A DNA stretch of 64,000 bases from Biscogniauxia marginata (taxonomy: Eukaryota; Ascomycota; Sordariomycetes; Xylariales; Xylariaceae), in NCBI GenBank assembly GCA_022695795.1, contig MU404176.1, forward strand, positions 1-64,000, read 5' to 3'. The notes under the pieces were generated by a model that was given only the letters and a program-made list of their open reading frames with translations, was not told the DNA's origin and did not search any database. This document shows positions 1 through 12,667 of the stretch, piece by piece. The position numbers were made by a program, and so were the translations under genes. Each line of letters begins with the position of its first letter. Positions within the stretch are counted from its first letter, which is position 1.

Positions 1-840
1 GCCGCCCCCCCCCCCCGCCCCCCGCGCCCCCCCCCGCGCCGCCGCCCCCACGGAGGGTCGTTTGCGATGATGATCCCTGGAATGATTCAGGTACGCAACA
101 CGGCGATGTGACCTAAAATACTTTATCTATGTTTATGTATATTTAATTATATATATATGTTTTCCCACGACTCATTTTATTTTATTTCCCCTGGTTGCTT
201 GCCTGCCACATATGTAGGTATGTAAGTGTGTAAGTGGTAACTTTTATATGTGCATTCCCGCAACCGGCTGCCGCCGCCTCATACCTGACTACTGGCAATA
301 ATCCCCCTTTGCGGCCCGAAATAGGATTCTTGCTTATTTCTTATGTCTCACCTGGCACACACATGCGTTCTCGCTATTTCCATTGCTCAATCAAGAGGGT
401 AACTGCACCCGGCCGTCTGAACTCGAAACGTTGTGCTTAAGTGATATTGATGTATATACCTATGTAAGATACCTTAGATACTTACTCGATGCACGGTCCT
501 TACGAGAGGGGGAGGGGCTTTTGCCAGGTAGGTCAAGTAGCTTTCCGCAAACAAAGAAGAAACCTAGTAAACCAATGCTTTAAGAAAACAAGATACTCAT
601 ACCAAACCACAAGAATGATATCATTTTGTTTCGACCCTACGTGCATACCTACATACATACAATTCCATTTATCATTACGTTATGACGTCCCTCTTTTTAT
701 CTTGGCTATCTATCTGAAGGGAGTTTGCCCAAACTCCACTAGGTATCCCCCCCCCCTGCTGTGTTTCTGTCCCTGTCTATCTATTTCCCCTCTCGTGGGC
801 GTTCGCGCGGGGGAGTGGAGGAGAGGGAATTGGGGGGACA

Positions 841-843
<3 letters not shown>

Positions 844-876
<33 letters not shown>
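844..876. repeat. (AG)n microsatellite
   Basis: About 16 uninterrupted AG units, read directly. It lies in non-coding sequence. Confidence 0.95.
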
Positions 877-880
<4 letters not shown>

Positions 881-3800
881 TAGGTATGGGCATTTTCCTA
901 GTGGTCATGCGTATCCTCAGATTTTCGCACAAACCCCCCACTCAATGGAGTCCGGGGGAGGGTTACTCTTTTTCTTTTTTTCTGCTACCGTATTGAATTA
1001 TGTATGTACGTGCCTCGCTGGCTGGCAACCGATAATGATGATGTATGTATATATGCTGCTTCTCCCTTGCCTTACATTGTACTATTGCCTTGCGACTGCG
1101 GGCGGGGAATGGGATCCGAAAAGCCACGGCGAGCGGAGGATAAGAGGGGAAGGGGGGATCGTTGTTGACGGTGGCTGCGGCTACTTACGCCAACTACCAC
1201 CGTGACAGCGAATCCCATTGCTGTATTTCCCATCCCCAAACGAGCTGTACCATCACCTCTTTTTCTCCCTCCCTCCGAATTTTAGTGGAAGCTGTTCTCT
1301 TTCTTCTCCCTTTCCCAACGGGCATCACTGCTTGTTTTCTTCCCGCCACCACGGAACGTCAGCGGCCAGACCCGCGCGATGCGAATCGCCAGTTGGCAGT
1401 TGGCAGTTTTGTGAGATGTGACTATCGGTCTTTTTTTTTTCTGGCTTTCCCCATTCAAGAGGCGTGCGCACATATGCGCACGCAGAAAGAAGGGAACGAA
1501 GGACCCCCCACACTCCCATGACCAGAGCCAGTAAGGGGAGCCAGTGGCAAGCAGCCAGCATCGTGACAAACCATCGTGAGGAAGCCTATCAGTGAGTGCA
1601 TGTGTACGAGTATTGTGCTTGTGTATGCCTGCGTACGGGATACGACAGGGAGTTCATCTCGATGATAGATCGTTTGCGGCATCATTGCCTCTGCTTAATA
1701 TCTGCGATGCCACTGCATTTGGTAACGAATGCGTATGCGGTCTAACAATCACGTACAATTGCACCTGTACGTGATACTCAACATTTGACCTTTGCCTGCT
1801 GTTAGTCTTACAGCTGGTAAGGTCACCGGGAATGTATGATGGTGTCTGGATCGAATGAGGCTTCTGCGGGACATTCCCGCGCTCATGTGATAGACGGCAA
1901 GGCAGACATCTAGATATAATCAAGATATGTAACTAGGTAGGTAGATGATGATATGACAGGACGCCAACGGCTAGCGATAACAACGGCCGCCCCCAAGCAC
2001 GATCAAATAAGTTTAGTTGCGACATCAGAGCCACACTTATGATTGTTAAAACCGTTTGCATGTTTGGTTAGTTACTGGTTAACGACCTGGCAATATTTAC
2101 ACAATAGGATATATTGATAAAATAAATAGATAAAAACGTACGATCATTTACCTGTCAACTAACCACTAATAAGAACAGAATCTTCTCTTGGCTACGCTAA
2201 ACTAGCATCTCATAAACGCGTTAGACGGTGACCGCAAATAAGAAGTAAAATTTTTTCGCCAATAAGTTGCGTGGTCTTAAAACAAATAACCCAAGTGTAT
2301 ATAGGTAGCCAAAGAATATCCCAAACTGGTAACCCGGGATGCAGCGGGAGCGGTTTATTAGTCTGGCTTGTTCTTTTCTTTTGTACGACGCGGCCAAGCT
2401 CCAATCTCGATGCCGCTAGCTTCCTCTGAGCAAGACAAAAACAACGCATCGCCGCCAAGCCGTTCCCGCCGTCTGGAAGCAGTCATTAGAGCTATCTTAC
2501 GATGGGTGAACATGATGATGATTTATGACGATGAATGATGGTGGTAAGTAGTGATATAAGAAGGGGGAACCTTGACATTCGGAACCTGTACCGTGTCCCG
2601 TCCCCGAGGTCAAAGAGAAAAAAACCTCGTGTGAGCGGGTACATGAAAGTCCCCGTCGTCGTATGATGAGCTGTAAGCCGGTCTATAGTCACAACGCGCT
2701 CCCTAGGCCTATCTCGACTCAAAGTCACAATAACGATGTCGCATAGTGTTGTGATGAGTTAAGTTAAGTTGGGTTAGCCAAATTAGCAATCGGCAGCAGC
2801 GTACCGAAACACTTGGGCGCGGCGACGCTTCTCACTTATTACTTGCCTTCACCGATGACCGTTTTCGTTTTATCTACCCGCCTGGGCGGTTCTGGGGTTG
2901 CAAGAGAGACGATCCTACAGTCCGTCAAACTAAGGCACACGACTAACATTAAGACCCAGCCGTTCCCCCTTTGGGCGTGTATACGCCTCCCAGGCGAACA
3001 ACTGCGGTCCGAATTCGAAAACAACGCGTACATCGAGATCGTCAGTTGGGATTGGGTAAGACGCTGAAGGGTGAGATTGTTATAATTATCGCATCGTGAA
3101 TATTTTTATTATTTATTATTTTATTCTTATGCGCTACGGTAACCGCTTACTGTTAGCCGCGGCAGCGCGGGTAAGCGACTTGGGTTAGCTGATTTCCAGC
3201 AACTTGCGTAATTTCTGGGGGAGATTCCTGCTGGGGTTGGGGTGCTTCCGGGATTGGTATCGCGTCAAACCCGACGGCAGTCACCTGGTGCTGTCGATCC
3301 GCGGTCCTTTGGTTTTCTCGCGATCGCAAACACACTGACGTCGGTTGGCTAAGGCTGCTGGGATGCGCGTAAATGTTGCTGATTATGTCATTCTAATCCC
3401 GTGGTTGTTGTCGAGGGATCAGTGAAATCCCCGAGAGACAGAAGAGGATGGAGGAATATGAAGATCCTGTTAGCTAGGTAGGTAGTTAGCTAGATAAGGC
3501 GGTAGTCGACTCAGACAGCCCATCACTGCCCAGTATAGTCCCATTTTATGACCCCAAGTTAACGGTAATGCCAAGACTGTTGGTTTTCAATGCCGACTTA
3601 TTAACTTAACAGTAAATTGTGACCGACTAGGCTATGGTTGGTGATAGCAATGCCATAATGAATTCGTTCCAACATCAATTTCTCGCATTCATATTACCTA
3701 TTAACAGCTATAAGTCAGACCTACACCGAGAGTGTTGGAATACCGTTGCGTCACGGTATGAGATATGAGCCACCGGTTGGGGTCTGGATGTCGTATACCT

Positions 3801-4089
3801 ATCTATAGGAGTTCATTCCTACATGTCATGTTGGTCACGTTCTCAATCTTGAAGGATACTTCAGAAACTGACTTGTGGGGATTTTCCCAAGGTATGTAAC
3901 AATTCCCCAGGTTGTGACGCCTGCTCGCTTTTCAACTTTCAATCCTGATCCTCTCCGGTTACAGGATAATCCTGCAATGCCATTGGATTGCCACGGGGGC
4001 TCTCTGCAACAGGCATGGGATGAGGCGAGATGAAGTTGAAGGTCAGACTTAAATTTAATTCTTATTTTATTTTATTCCATAAAAATACC

Positions 4090-4130
4090 TATTTATTATT
4101 ATTATTAGTATTATTAGTATTTTCTATTTA
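4090..4130. repeat. ATT-type low-complexity tract
   Basis: Imperfect repetition of ATT with interspersed AGT, read directly, inside an AT-rich patch of the gene-poor block. Confidence 0.8.
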
Positions 4131-4386
4131 TTTAGTAATTTTTCTATGCATCCACACTCCTGATATATGTCTAGACACTTGAACTGGTGTCAACCGATTC
4201 GACAATGCCCGAGACCTACATGAGCCTATTCCTGCGGCCGCGGTAGCCTTTAACCGTCAAGATCCGGCATACACCAAGCTGAGGTATAATTGTCTAGCAA
4301 ATCTCAAAGTAATATTCATTCCAAGTACTTATTACGATGATAAACATAGACCACAGCCGAACAGTGATTAAGTACGACTTGGGACC

Positions 4387-7300
4387 ATGCTGCTGGGGTC
4401 GGGGCTGACACCGTCACTCTGGTTTCCTGCATGTCATGGCAGCATTATCTGTATGAAATCTGCAGACCGACCTTACTCAGCTGCAACCCCCATGCTATTT
4501 CCTCCTCCTTTCCAACCACAGGCCCCTTCTAATCGTAAACCACTACCTACCTGCAAATACGATCGTGGAGTATCACAAGTGGCAGATGTGCTGAGGGGAA
4601 GCTGGTTGTGCAAGATCGCCCCCGAGCAGGTCGCCTGAATGAGGTTCTAGAGGGTTTGACCGCGTGTGATGGCGCCGATTATTGGCCCTCGATAGTACCT
4701 GGAAAGCGGCTGACGGGCATTGTTCAGCATTACGCGATCCGTACTTGTCCTGCACATACCCGAAGGTCCCCAGATTTGGCCGCGGCCCCTTTTCTTGCTG
4801 CCTGTCTAGATGAATTCTTGCAACCAAATTACAGACAGTCGCATGCATTTCCAGTATTTTCTAGCTTGGTACTCTAATTCAAGAAGATCACTACGTCCAG
4901 GGCTTGTCGATGTGCGTCGTCAGCCCCCTTTTGCCCGCAATCAATATCGGGATCTATCTTACTTCGACCGTCTTAAGCAGGACATCTTCAATAATGCCAG
5001 TGAGATCTATCGGATATTACGAGATAAGGGTTTGGTAGAGGCTCACGCTAGGCCTCCTCTGATGCAGGTTGTATATTGCCCCCGGACTCTGTTACCTTCG
5101 AAGAGACATTCAACGGGCACAGCATGTCTCGGATCTCCCATGCTAGATTCAACAACCTTAAGACAAAAGCTTCAAATAAAATTGTGTAACACCGTATGAG
5201 ACCTCCGGCTCGACTTGCTATTCCTACAGGATGAGCCACGGTACGACATTTTAGGAGACAATAGGTCATCAGCTGCCTAAACCTTTTCATGTCCTCGAGA
5301 GTCTAACCTATGACTCTCCATATCGTCTGACCAACGCCAGCGTGCCACAAGTCCCTAGCATATAGGGTTTACTGCCATATTTCTGGATGCTCACCTGCCA
5401 CAAGGGAAGAGAGTAGACTCGGGGTTTACACAGGCCGCAGTCTATTCCAAAGATGGTGACAACTTGCGACGAGTTGATAGCGGCGATTGTCTCAACTTCC
5501 GGAGCACAAGAGGGTCAGTAGAAGTCCTACGATAAAGACTTTCGGATATGTTAGAGCTGCTAGTCTTCGCCAAGAGCAACGAAAATACCAGCTTAGCCCG
5601 TCAGCTTCGAGACTCCGCGACGGGTCTTTGCAACGATTAACTCGGACGTGGCGCGGTAGGTCTGCCAATCATAAGTCTCTTGCCGACAGACTGTACGTAT
5701 ACGTAGATCCTTAATAGCGTGGCTGCTCAGGGATCCGCTCTGATTTACTGCTCACCACGCGCGTCTCACGAAGTGAAATGTTTGGGGGCCAACCCCGTGG
5801 AGAAGAGACAAAATGATCACCTCAGCTTCTCTCATTCCCCCCAAAATCTGACGAATGATCTAATTCGCCGCGCGGGGTATCTATTCTCTCAGCTCTGTCC
5901 GTGACGATACTGATAAGTCCGATCAGTATTTTGCTGACAGTCTTTCTACGCTCCAATTGATAGATTAGATTGGTAGCGCCGAGGAGTGTACCGTGAAGGA
6001 GGTAGAGCGGTCGTTGGCCAACGTGATGGGCCTCGTGACCTTTGAGCGTAATATAGAGACCACCCAACCGGAGGGCGGAGGAGCACTGGAGACTGCGGCA
6101 AGGTGGCGCCGTTCGTACCGGTCGAATAGAAATTAGAATAAATAAATGAATAAACCCATTATCATTATCATTATCCCTGCTGACGGCGTATATATGGCAC
6201 CGTTTATCTAGCCTAGCAATAGTCGACTACACGGCCCGTCCCTTAACTTAGTCTGGCAACCGTTGCTGACCTTACGAATTACAAGGCTGTCATATCGGGG
6301 ATCTGTGATTGCTAGATAAAAAGAGGGTATCAATATTACCACTCATGAAGTTCAGGTAGGGGGTGTCAGCCGTGCATCATTTATTGGCCCCTGGTCTCGT
6401 TCCCGTTGGCACGTTTTCCCCCGGGATACGCAACCCCCACGGCGCATGTGAGATTATTTCACACATACTCTCTGTCACGCTCGGATGGCCGGTCATCAAT
6501 AAGCGGCGATGAGCTGCAGAATATGCTCATACTTCTTGTTACATTCGTGGAGGCTGGGGGTAGTATTTGGAGGAGAAAGGAATCATCACCAAATCCCGCC
6601 ATTTCAGAGAGGGTTGCAACACCGTCATGAAACTACTCCTGTTCCTCCTAAACTTGCTCATTCTGCCCCTTTCAAAAAATGATTACGGTCGAAACATGAC
6701 CAATGGCTTTGGTTCCTCCTTCGCCAAGATTTGCAACCCGAAGCTTACCAATTGACACGGAAAGATGATGCACGACGTTTGGTTGCCTATTCACTTCCAA
6801 TATCATCCCAGTATCCCGCTTATCTGGTGATAACGTACGCACTATATGTGCCCCAGACCGGTTGAGTAACAGAGAAAAGTCGGGGTTAATGCGAATCACT
6901 TTGGAGAACTCAATCACCGAAGTCACCCCCGCCTGTAACTATTGCATGTCAGCGCCTCTTGGGTAGAGGGGGAAAGCAGTGCCAAGACCTTACGGATTAC
7001 AACAGCTTATCCAGGGTGCGTAATCACGCTGTCACGCCGTCACTTCGGACATGAACTATTTGGCGCGCAGCGGCGGTGCTCGCAAGGCCGAGTAGACGAC
7101 GACGAATATCAGAGTCTTTCATGGTATCCACCTTCTGAACCTCCGGGTCGTAAGATTCACCCTGGCCTGTCTCTCTCTTTCTCCTTTGAGAACGGGTGGA
7201 TCTTGCAATCGCGGAACATCTACATCTGTGTTCTGCTGCAGCAAGGAGCGCGAAAGACCCTGGGCCAGTGAGATTGTCGACTTTGAAAGGAATTCTCGAT

Positions 7301-7877
7301 TGACACATGCCACATGCTAGGTAGGTTGGAACTCATGCGAACCACGGGTCGGTTCGCCGGCCGTCGCAGCACATTGCAGTAGCCTCGGTCCCGAATCCTT
7401 CAGGGTCTTATCGGGCCTGTTAGTCCAGACCGGTTCCCCGCTAGGAAGTGTCCCGGCGTGGATATCACGGGATTGGTGGTCAAGTCATTGTGATTACTTT
7501 CATGCGCATGGGTGATTCGTATTACTTAGCATATCATCAACGTCCTATAGCTGAAGAGTATTCTCGCCTGCTTTCTTTCAGCTAAGCCGTGCATATAAGC
7601 CTCGATAATTATAATAGAGAACAGCCACTGCCCTGTCCTTTTGCTATAGCCAGGCTAGGTACCTTTGTGATTGTGATACGGGCATGGGTTCTTTTTTTTT
7701 TCCGCGGCCGTTCTCGCGGAGATTACTGTCACTCAAGTCGTAAAGGGATATCTCCGAAGTGAAAGAGTTTGCGAAGACATCGAAAGATCTCTGTCTCTCG
7801 CTTCAGCTGCTTAAACGAAAACTAAACCGGTTGGAAGATAAGAAGATTAAAAAGTATACCTAATATCATCCCTTTTA
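4387..7877. other. Gene-poor stretch, middle part, possible coding relics
   Basis: No intact gene is supported. Base composition is somewhat more GC-rich and codon-like than the flanks, for example around 4,810-5,200 (+), where a frame contains a helical-looking segment near 4,960-5,045, and around 5,822-6,067 (-). None matches a family I recognise, none has a believable start plus splice structure, and frames are interrupted by stops. Decayed genes or an old mobile element are possible, but this is inference. Confidence 0.45.
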
Positions 7878-8019
7878 GTGGATCCAGTAAGTTACGAAAC
7901 ACGAGCTCCTGCTATTGACGACAGCCCGTGGTGGCTAGATCTGGAAGCCGGGTTTCCAGCGACAAGGAACCAAAAGTACATGAGAAGCGTTTTGGATGAA
8001 TGGCATCCCCGAAGACAAG

Positions 8020-8041
8020 AGTTACACGGCAGTTACACGGC
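8020..8041. repeat. 11-bp tandem duplication
   Basis: The unit AGTTACACGGC occurs twice head to tail, read directly. It lies in non-coding sequence. Confidence 0.9.
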
Positions 8042-11000
8042 ACTTCTGTCATCCCCCACGCCGCTCTACGACATGATCGCGTGGCCAGGGAGCAAACCCT
8101 CCTCAATTTCCAAATCCTCGTAACTCAAGGATCATGGTCATCAGGGCGTAAGTCGATAAAGAAGATAGGCTAGGTCGGAATTTTAGAGTTTCCCAGATCC
8201 GATTTCAGGGGGTGCGGAGGGGAGGATTGACTCATGAGATATAGCCTATTGTAATTCGTAGAGCTTGAATAAACCGCTACTTCTTATATGTTGTACCACA
8301 AATGGATGGCGATGGTCTATCCAGAGCCTATGTCGTGTATTTTATATTTGCGTACTCCAACACAACAGGTAGATAGGCAGGCTCTTATGTACCCCAGAGA
8401 GGGACTTCTGACCCGGACCCCCTTACACCATACGAATTCTACAGTGGTTTATCCTAACTACGTATACATATGCGCCTGTTAGCCACTAGCTATCATGAAC
8501 GAGACCACCGTGTCGCTCGTGATTTTCCAGTTATTAAATAAAAGTTTATGCGATATGCTTCTGGAAATAATTAAATTAAATTATATTTTTATATCTGTTG
8601 TCGCAAGGTACGCGGCAGAAAGACGGCGTTTTTTTTGATTGCGCAGGTATGTAAGATGTACGTAGTAGCGAATCCTGCCTCTCACTTCCTGCCTTGCTTT
8701 GACTACCTACTCGGCTGAAGACGTCAGAGCTCACCAGTTAGGCAGGGCAAAGCGAGACTTTTCAACCGACATCAGACGGGAGGGAGAGGGCGATTCCTGC
8801 TTGTGAACCCACACTGAAAAGTCCCGAGGGATTGGATCTCCCAGGGATCAACGAGACGAAAAACGTGACAAGGCGTGCTGGATCCTCCAAGGCCCTCCCT
8901 TGTTTTATACATATGTACCTACGTATACACATATACGGCAGAAGCAGCTGCGTTGGGAACTGCCCTGCTGCCTTTTCTTCCCGACTAGGCGGACTACCTA
9001 GCTGTTATGGGCTACAGGGGTGATTATAAGAGGAGGGGTCTCAACCAGAGGGCTTTACGACCGGGGAAAGGGTATAGAATCTCGTGAGGATATAATAATA
9101 GAGAATTACGGTCCAGTAGGTAAAGGCATATATGTATGTAGGGTCCTGGATAAATCGACCGGTTAAAGTCCACGGGTCACTATCCCTACTAACATTATCC
9201 GGCCTTGCAGATTCAAATACCTCCCCTTCGCCTCCTCGCGGAAGGGTAACGGGGAGGGATATAAAATTTCTTCCTGAAACGGTTGGCCCGTGGATCTGTA
9301 CCGGGATTGAAGAAGGTTAGTTGTAAGTGATGGCTATCACCGCCGCAAATATGGGTAGGCGGTCCCGCTGAGTTGTCAGCCTGCGGGAGCCCGGTACGGT
9401 AGCCATCCGGGAAAGGGGATAATATAGTACCCCGTGTAGTTTGAGCTCTTATTCCCGAGTGCTTTCCTCTGGAACATCCTACCAGCTAGCCGACAGCAGT
9501 AGTGAAAGCGGCGGTAGCAGTTGCTTTCGCTTGAGTCGTGGCGACGGAGCCGTGGGATGCGACACTCCAAGGATAGGTAGGAGAGGGCTCCATAGTCCAC
9601 AATCTAGATTGAATCTCTCCTGATCAAGGCGATCGGGACCGGCCAAGACTCTCTGCTGATGTACGAGAGATGGAGAAGGAAGATTAGGCAACATTGGGTT
9701 TGTTGGCTCAGAGCTTATGTATGTCTCAGGTTGTCCAACTCAGCAATCTGGCACACAACGGGTTGCAGAAACAGTAAGTCACGGAGCACTAAGTGAGCGG
9801 TGAAGATTCTTTCAAGGCTGTAGGACAATATTACCATCTGAAGATTGTCGCCTGAAGTACCGATAGAACAATTATACCCCAGTACCCCAGCTTTTTACTC
9901 CAACCCCTCGCTTCGTTTCGTCCGATTTAAGATCTTCCCCGGGCCGGGGTTCAGAAACCCTTGCGTGCGTAGCCTCGTGCGTGAAAGTATTCTGGGCACG
10001 CGTTCGTTTACACCGGCTCAGTAGTCCATGTTAACCGGACCCCCGAACACGCATATAGGGTACCGCTGAATTAAGGGACCGACCGATGAAGACGATGTTG
10101 GGGGTGGCCATGAGGGTGTACGTACCGTGCTTTTGAGACATTCATCACACCATCTTTTATTCTTCTGGGTAGGCAGATAGCAGTCCTGAACTAGCAAAAA
10201 ATAATTCTAGACAACCCTTATTTTTTCTCCAAGCTGCCATTTTGATTATTTATTTCCCCTTTTGTATTTCCCTCCTACCCTATCCAATCTCCCCACACAC
10301 ACAACACTCATGTAGTATACTGTCACGCGCGCAGCCCCGAAACACGGTTGGACAACTCAGCCTTTGACAACTGTCTCTCTGCAACCCTCTCACCGATCTT
10401 TCGGGACGATGGGAATTTCTAGACTTTGAGGGAAACTCGGTCGCCATGTCTCAAGTAATGGATGGTCTAGCCGTGGGATTGAGAACTGCCGCGATGCTTG
10501 GCCACAATTACTAACGAGCACCTGAGCAAAGAAAAAATTGTTTAATATTTTTTTCAGTCCACGCGGGCCATAGAGCCCCAAATATTTAATTATTACGGCC
10601 GGACTACGGCTTTCAGTCTCGTCGAAAAGGACCTGTAGATCCCGCTGACAGTTATTAGCCTGCTGAGTTGCCTCTTCCATTTAGTTACGGCAAAGGACAG
10701 GGCTGTGCCGACCAGGTCAATTGGGTCACATTCTGGAATGGGCCGATCTTTAACTACCTAGGCAAGAGCATCTCGATGAGTTTCGCTACTGGAACATATT
10801 TACTCTATCAAACAGTAGACTACGTAATGTATCCCAATACGAGATGCATTTCGCGAGCGTATATATGATTTTCAGCTTATAAACTTGATTTCGTGCTGTA
10901 GTAATGGCGAATTCTCTAATGGCGCATTGTCCTCACTATGTGTACATCACTCTGCACATGATGATGACACCCGTTAAGCACGATATATCGGGTCTCGGGT

Positions 11001-11578
11001 ATCGCGATCGTGGTGGCGTCGTCCTAGCCTTGCGGCTCTACGGACTAGCTCCTTGTAAAAGCGGCCTTCCCCTTGTGACCGTTGCCAACTTTTAATGACT
11101 TAATATGACTGGTTTCTATACGCAGTATACCGAGGATCTCATGTATGTACGGCAAAATTACATCAGCTGAAAGGCGTTGCTCAATTACTACAGGTAAACG
11201 GTACTACATGTAATGATACTAAGGTCGCGATGTACAGTAACCAATGCTGAGTGCACACCGCACACCAAGACCAGCGAGCAACTAGACTGACGTTTCTAAG
11301 CAATCAAATACACTGACATGTAGTGTTATCATCCGATGGAGTTAAATGGCTCTTCTCATATGACTACCACAAATCTCAACGCATGAAGAACTCTTTGAAG
11401 AAACGTAGTATAGGCCTCGCGGCTAGAATTTCAAAAGAGTAAATAGGTACATAACAGACTGAGAGTGATGGAAGTATAGAGCCACGATTAGATCAAGAGT
11501 AATCACTAGAGAGCTCCCTGAGGTCTCTGAGGTGTCCACAACCCCTTTTTATCTACTTTGTTGTAGACCCAGTCCACC

Positions 11579-11601
11579 TTAGCCCCTTAGCCCCTTAGCC
11601 C
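11579..11601. repeat. (TTAGCCCC)x3 tandem repeat
   Basis: Nearly three copies of TTAGCCCC are seen directly. The unit resembles but is not the fungal telomere repeat (TTAGGG/CCCTAA), so I do not call it telomeric. Confidence 0.9.
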
Positions 11602-11849
11602 GGAGGCCAACCCCTTTGAGCCCCTAACGTAGAACCAGGGAGTCACTCAAGTTACTACGGACAGTAGCTCTGAGTTGCGGTAAAGATGCTTCTTCAGGGA
11701 ATGTGACGGGGCGGTTCATTTGGAGCACATGCCTCAAATGGTGAGTGGGTTCATGAGCAACCTGATCTTGTATGAAAACATATGCGAACGGTTAGTATAG
11801 CGACGACTAGTTATAATATAAGGTAAGTGTCGCGCCAAAAGCGACGCCG

Positions 11850-11872
11850 CTAATTGCGCGAAGGGCAATTAG
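11850..11872. repeat. Short perfect hairpin
   Basis: Arms CTAATTGC and GCAATTAG (8 bp, perfect) flank a 7-nt loop. No gene is adjacent to give it a role. Confidence 0.7.
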
Positions 11873-12667
11873 GGCCTATATACACCATGCGATAGTAAGT
11901 CTATTGCGACTCTTACGATCCCTATCTTCTCTCAGCCTGTTCTACACCTATTTACACCCTTGATATATAACCACAAGGGGGAAAATCCTTAAGGTAAGTA
12001 ATAAACGACACTAGTCAATGACGCTATATAGCCGCTCATATCCTAATCCCACTCGTTGAACGTATAGTAAGAACGCTTAATAATGCTAAATAACCAGCAT
12101 AAATCGAAAATCCCAAGAACAGACGATGAGGCTAGGCACAGCAAACCTACTCCCTCATGGCGTGAGAACCTCACATCTCTCTATGCAGATTTCCTGGGTT
12201 CTCATCCACATACTGCGTTCAAGATACTACAGGAAACAGATAACAATCAGAAAGGAATGTCAGCCATAGAAGACGACACTTAAGCAGAGCTATGGTGTGG
12301 GTGCCTTCTGCACCGCTAACATGCTTTCATAAATATATCATTTGGACTCGCTTCACTCCGCGAGTGGGTTGGATTCCGCGGGCAAACATATGTATTACGC
12401 GAACCGAAAAGACTTAGGGTAGATTAAGATAGATGCTCATAGCCTCTTCAATGGAGATTAGGTATAAATAAAGAAAAACAGCCATATGATATGGTTTTAG
12501 CCTATCTTCCACTCTAGCAAGCAAAGAGAAGGTATATTCACGATCCACTGATGTCGAATAATGTTCATACAAGAAAACAGGCAGCCGCCATAACACCCTC
12601 CTCTCTCTCAGCCTTTAGGAATCAGTAGCCCATTATACCGGTTACCCAGCCATGGAGCCTACCTAGG

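Larger units (their letters stand above)
1..4386. other. Gene-poor stretch, left part
   Basis: I see no frame longer than short random ORFs and no recognisable protein motif on either strand. The stretch opens with a C-rich tract (about 1-50), has an AG microsatellite near 844-876, TAGGTAGG motifs near 1933 and 3475, and an ATT-type low-complexity patch around 4090-4130. Stops are frequent in all frames. I cannot say whether it is spacer or decayed mobile DNA. Confidence 0.6.
7878..12667. other. Gene-poor stretch, right part
   Basis: Only short ORFs are present. Small structures are visible: an 11-bp tandem duplication at 8020-8041, AT-rich patches near 8,535-8,600, a TTAGCCCC triplet repeat at 11,579-11,601, and a hairpin at 11,850-11,872. 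A 66-codon ATG frame at 12,083-12,283 (+) reads protein-like but matches nothing I know. I cannot support a gene here. Confidence 0.5.

Noticed and set aside
489..1205. 238-codon frame spanning the AG microsatellite
   Set aside because: Part of it is the dinucleotide repeat read as Arg/Glu, the rest is low complexity; no domain or splice support.
5822..6067. Minus-strand frame with an ankyrin-like feel (GHEA...RPLYLLHG...GA)
   Set aside because: Only one weak repeat-like unit, no consistent 33-residue spacing and no neighbouring repeats; resemblance is too slight.
11579..11601. Possible telomere-like repeat
   Set aside because: The unit is TTAGCCCC, not TTAGGG, with only three copies and internal location.
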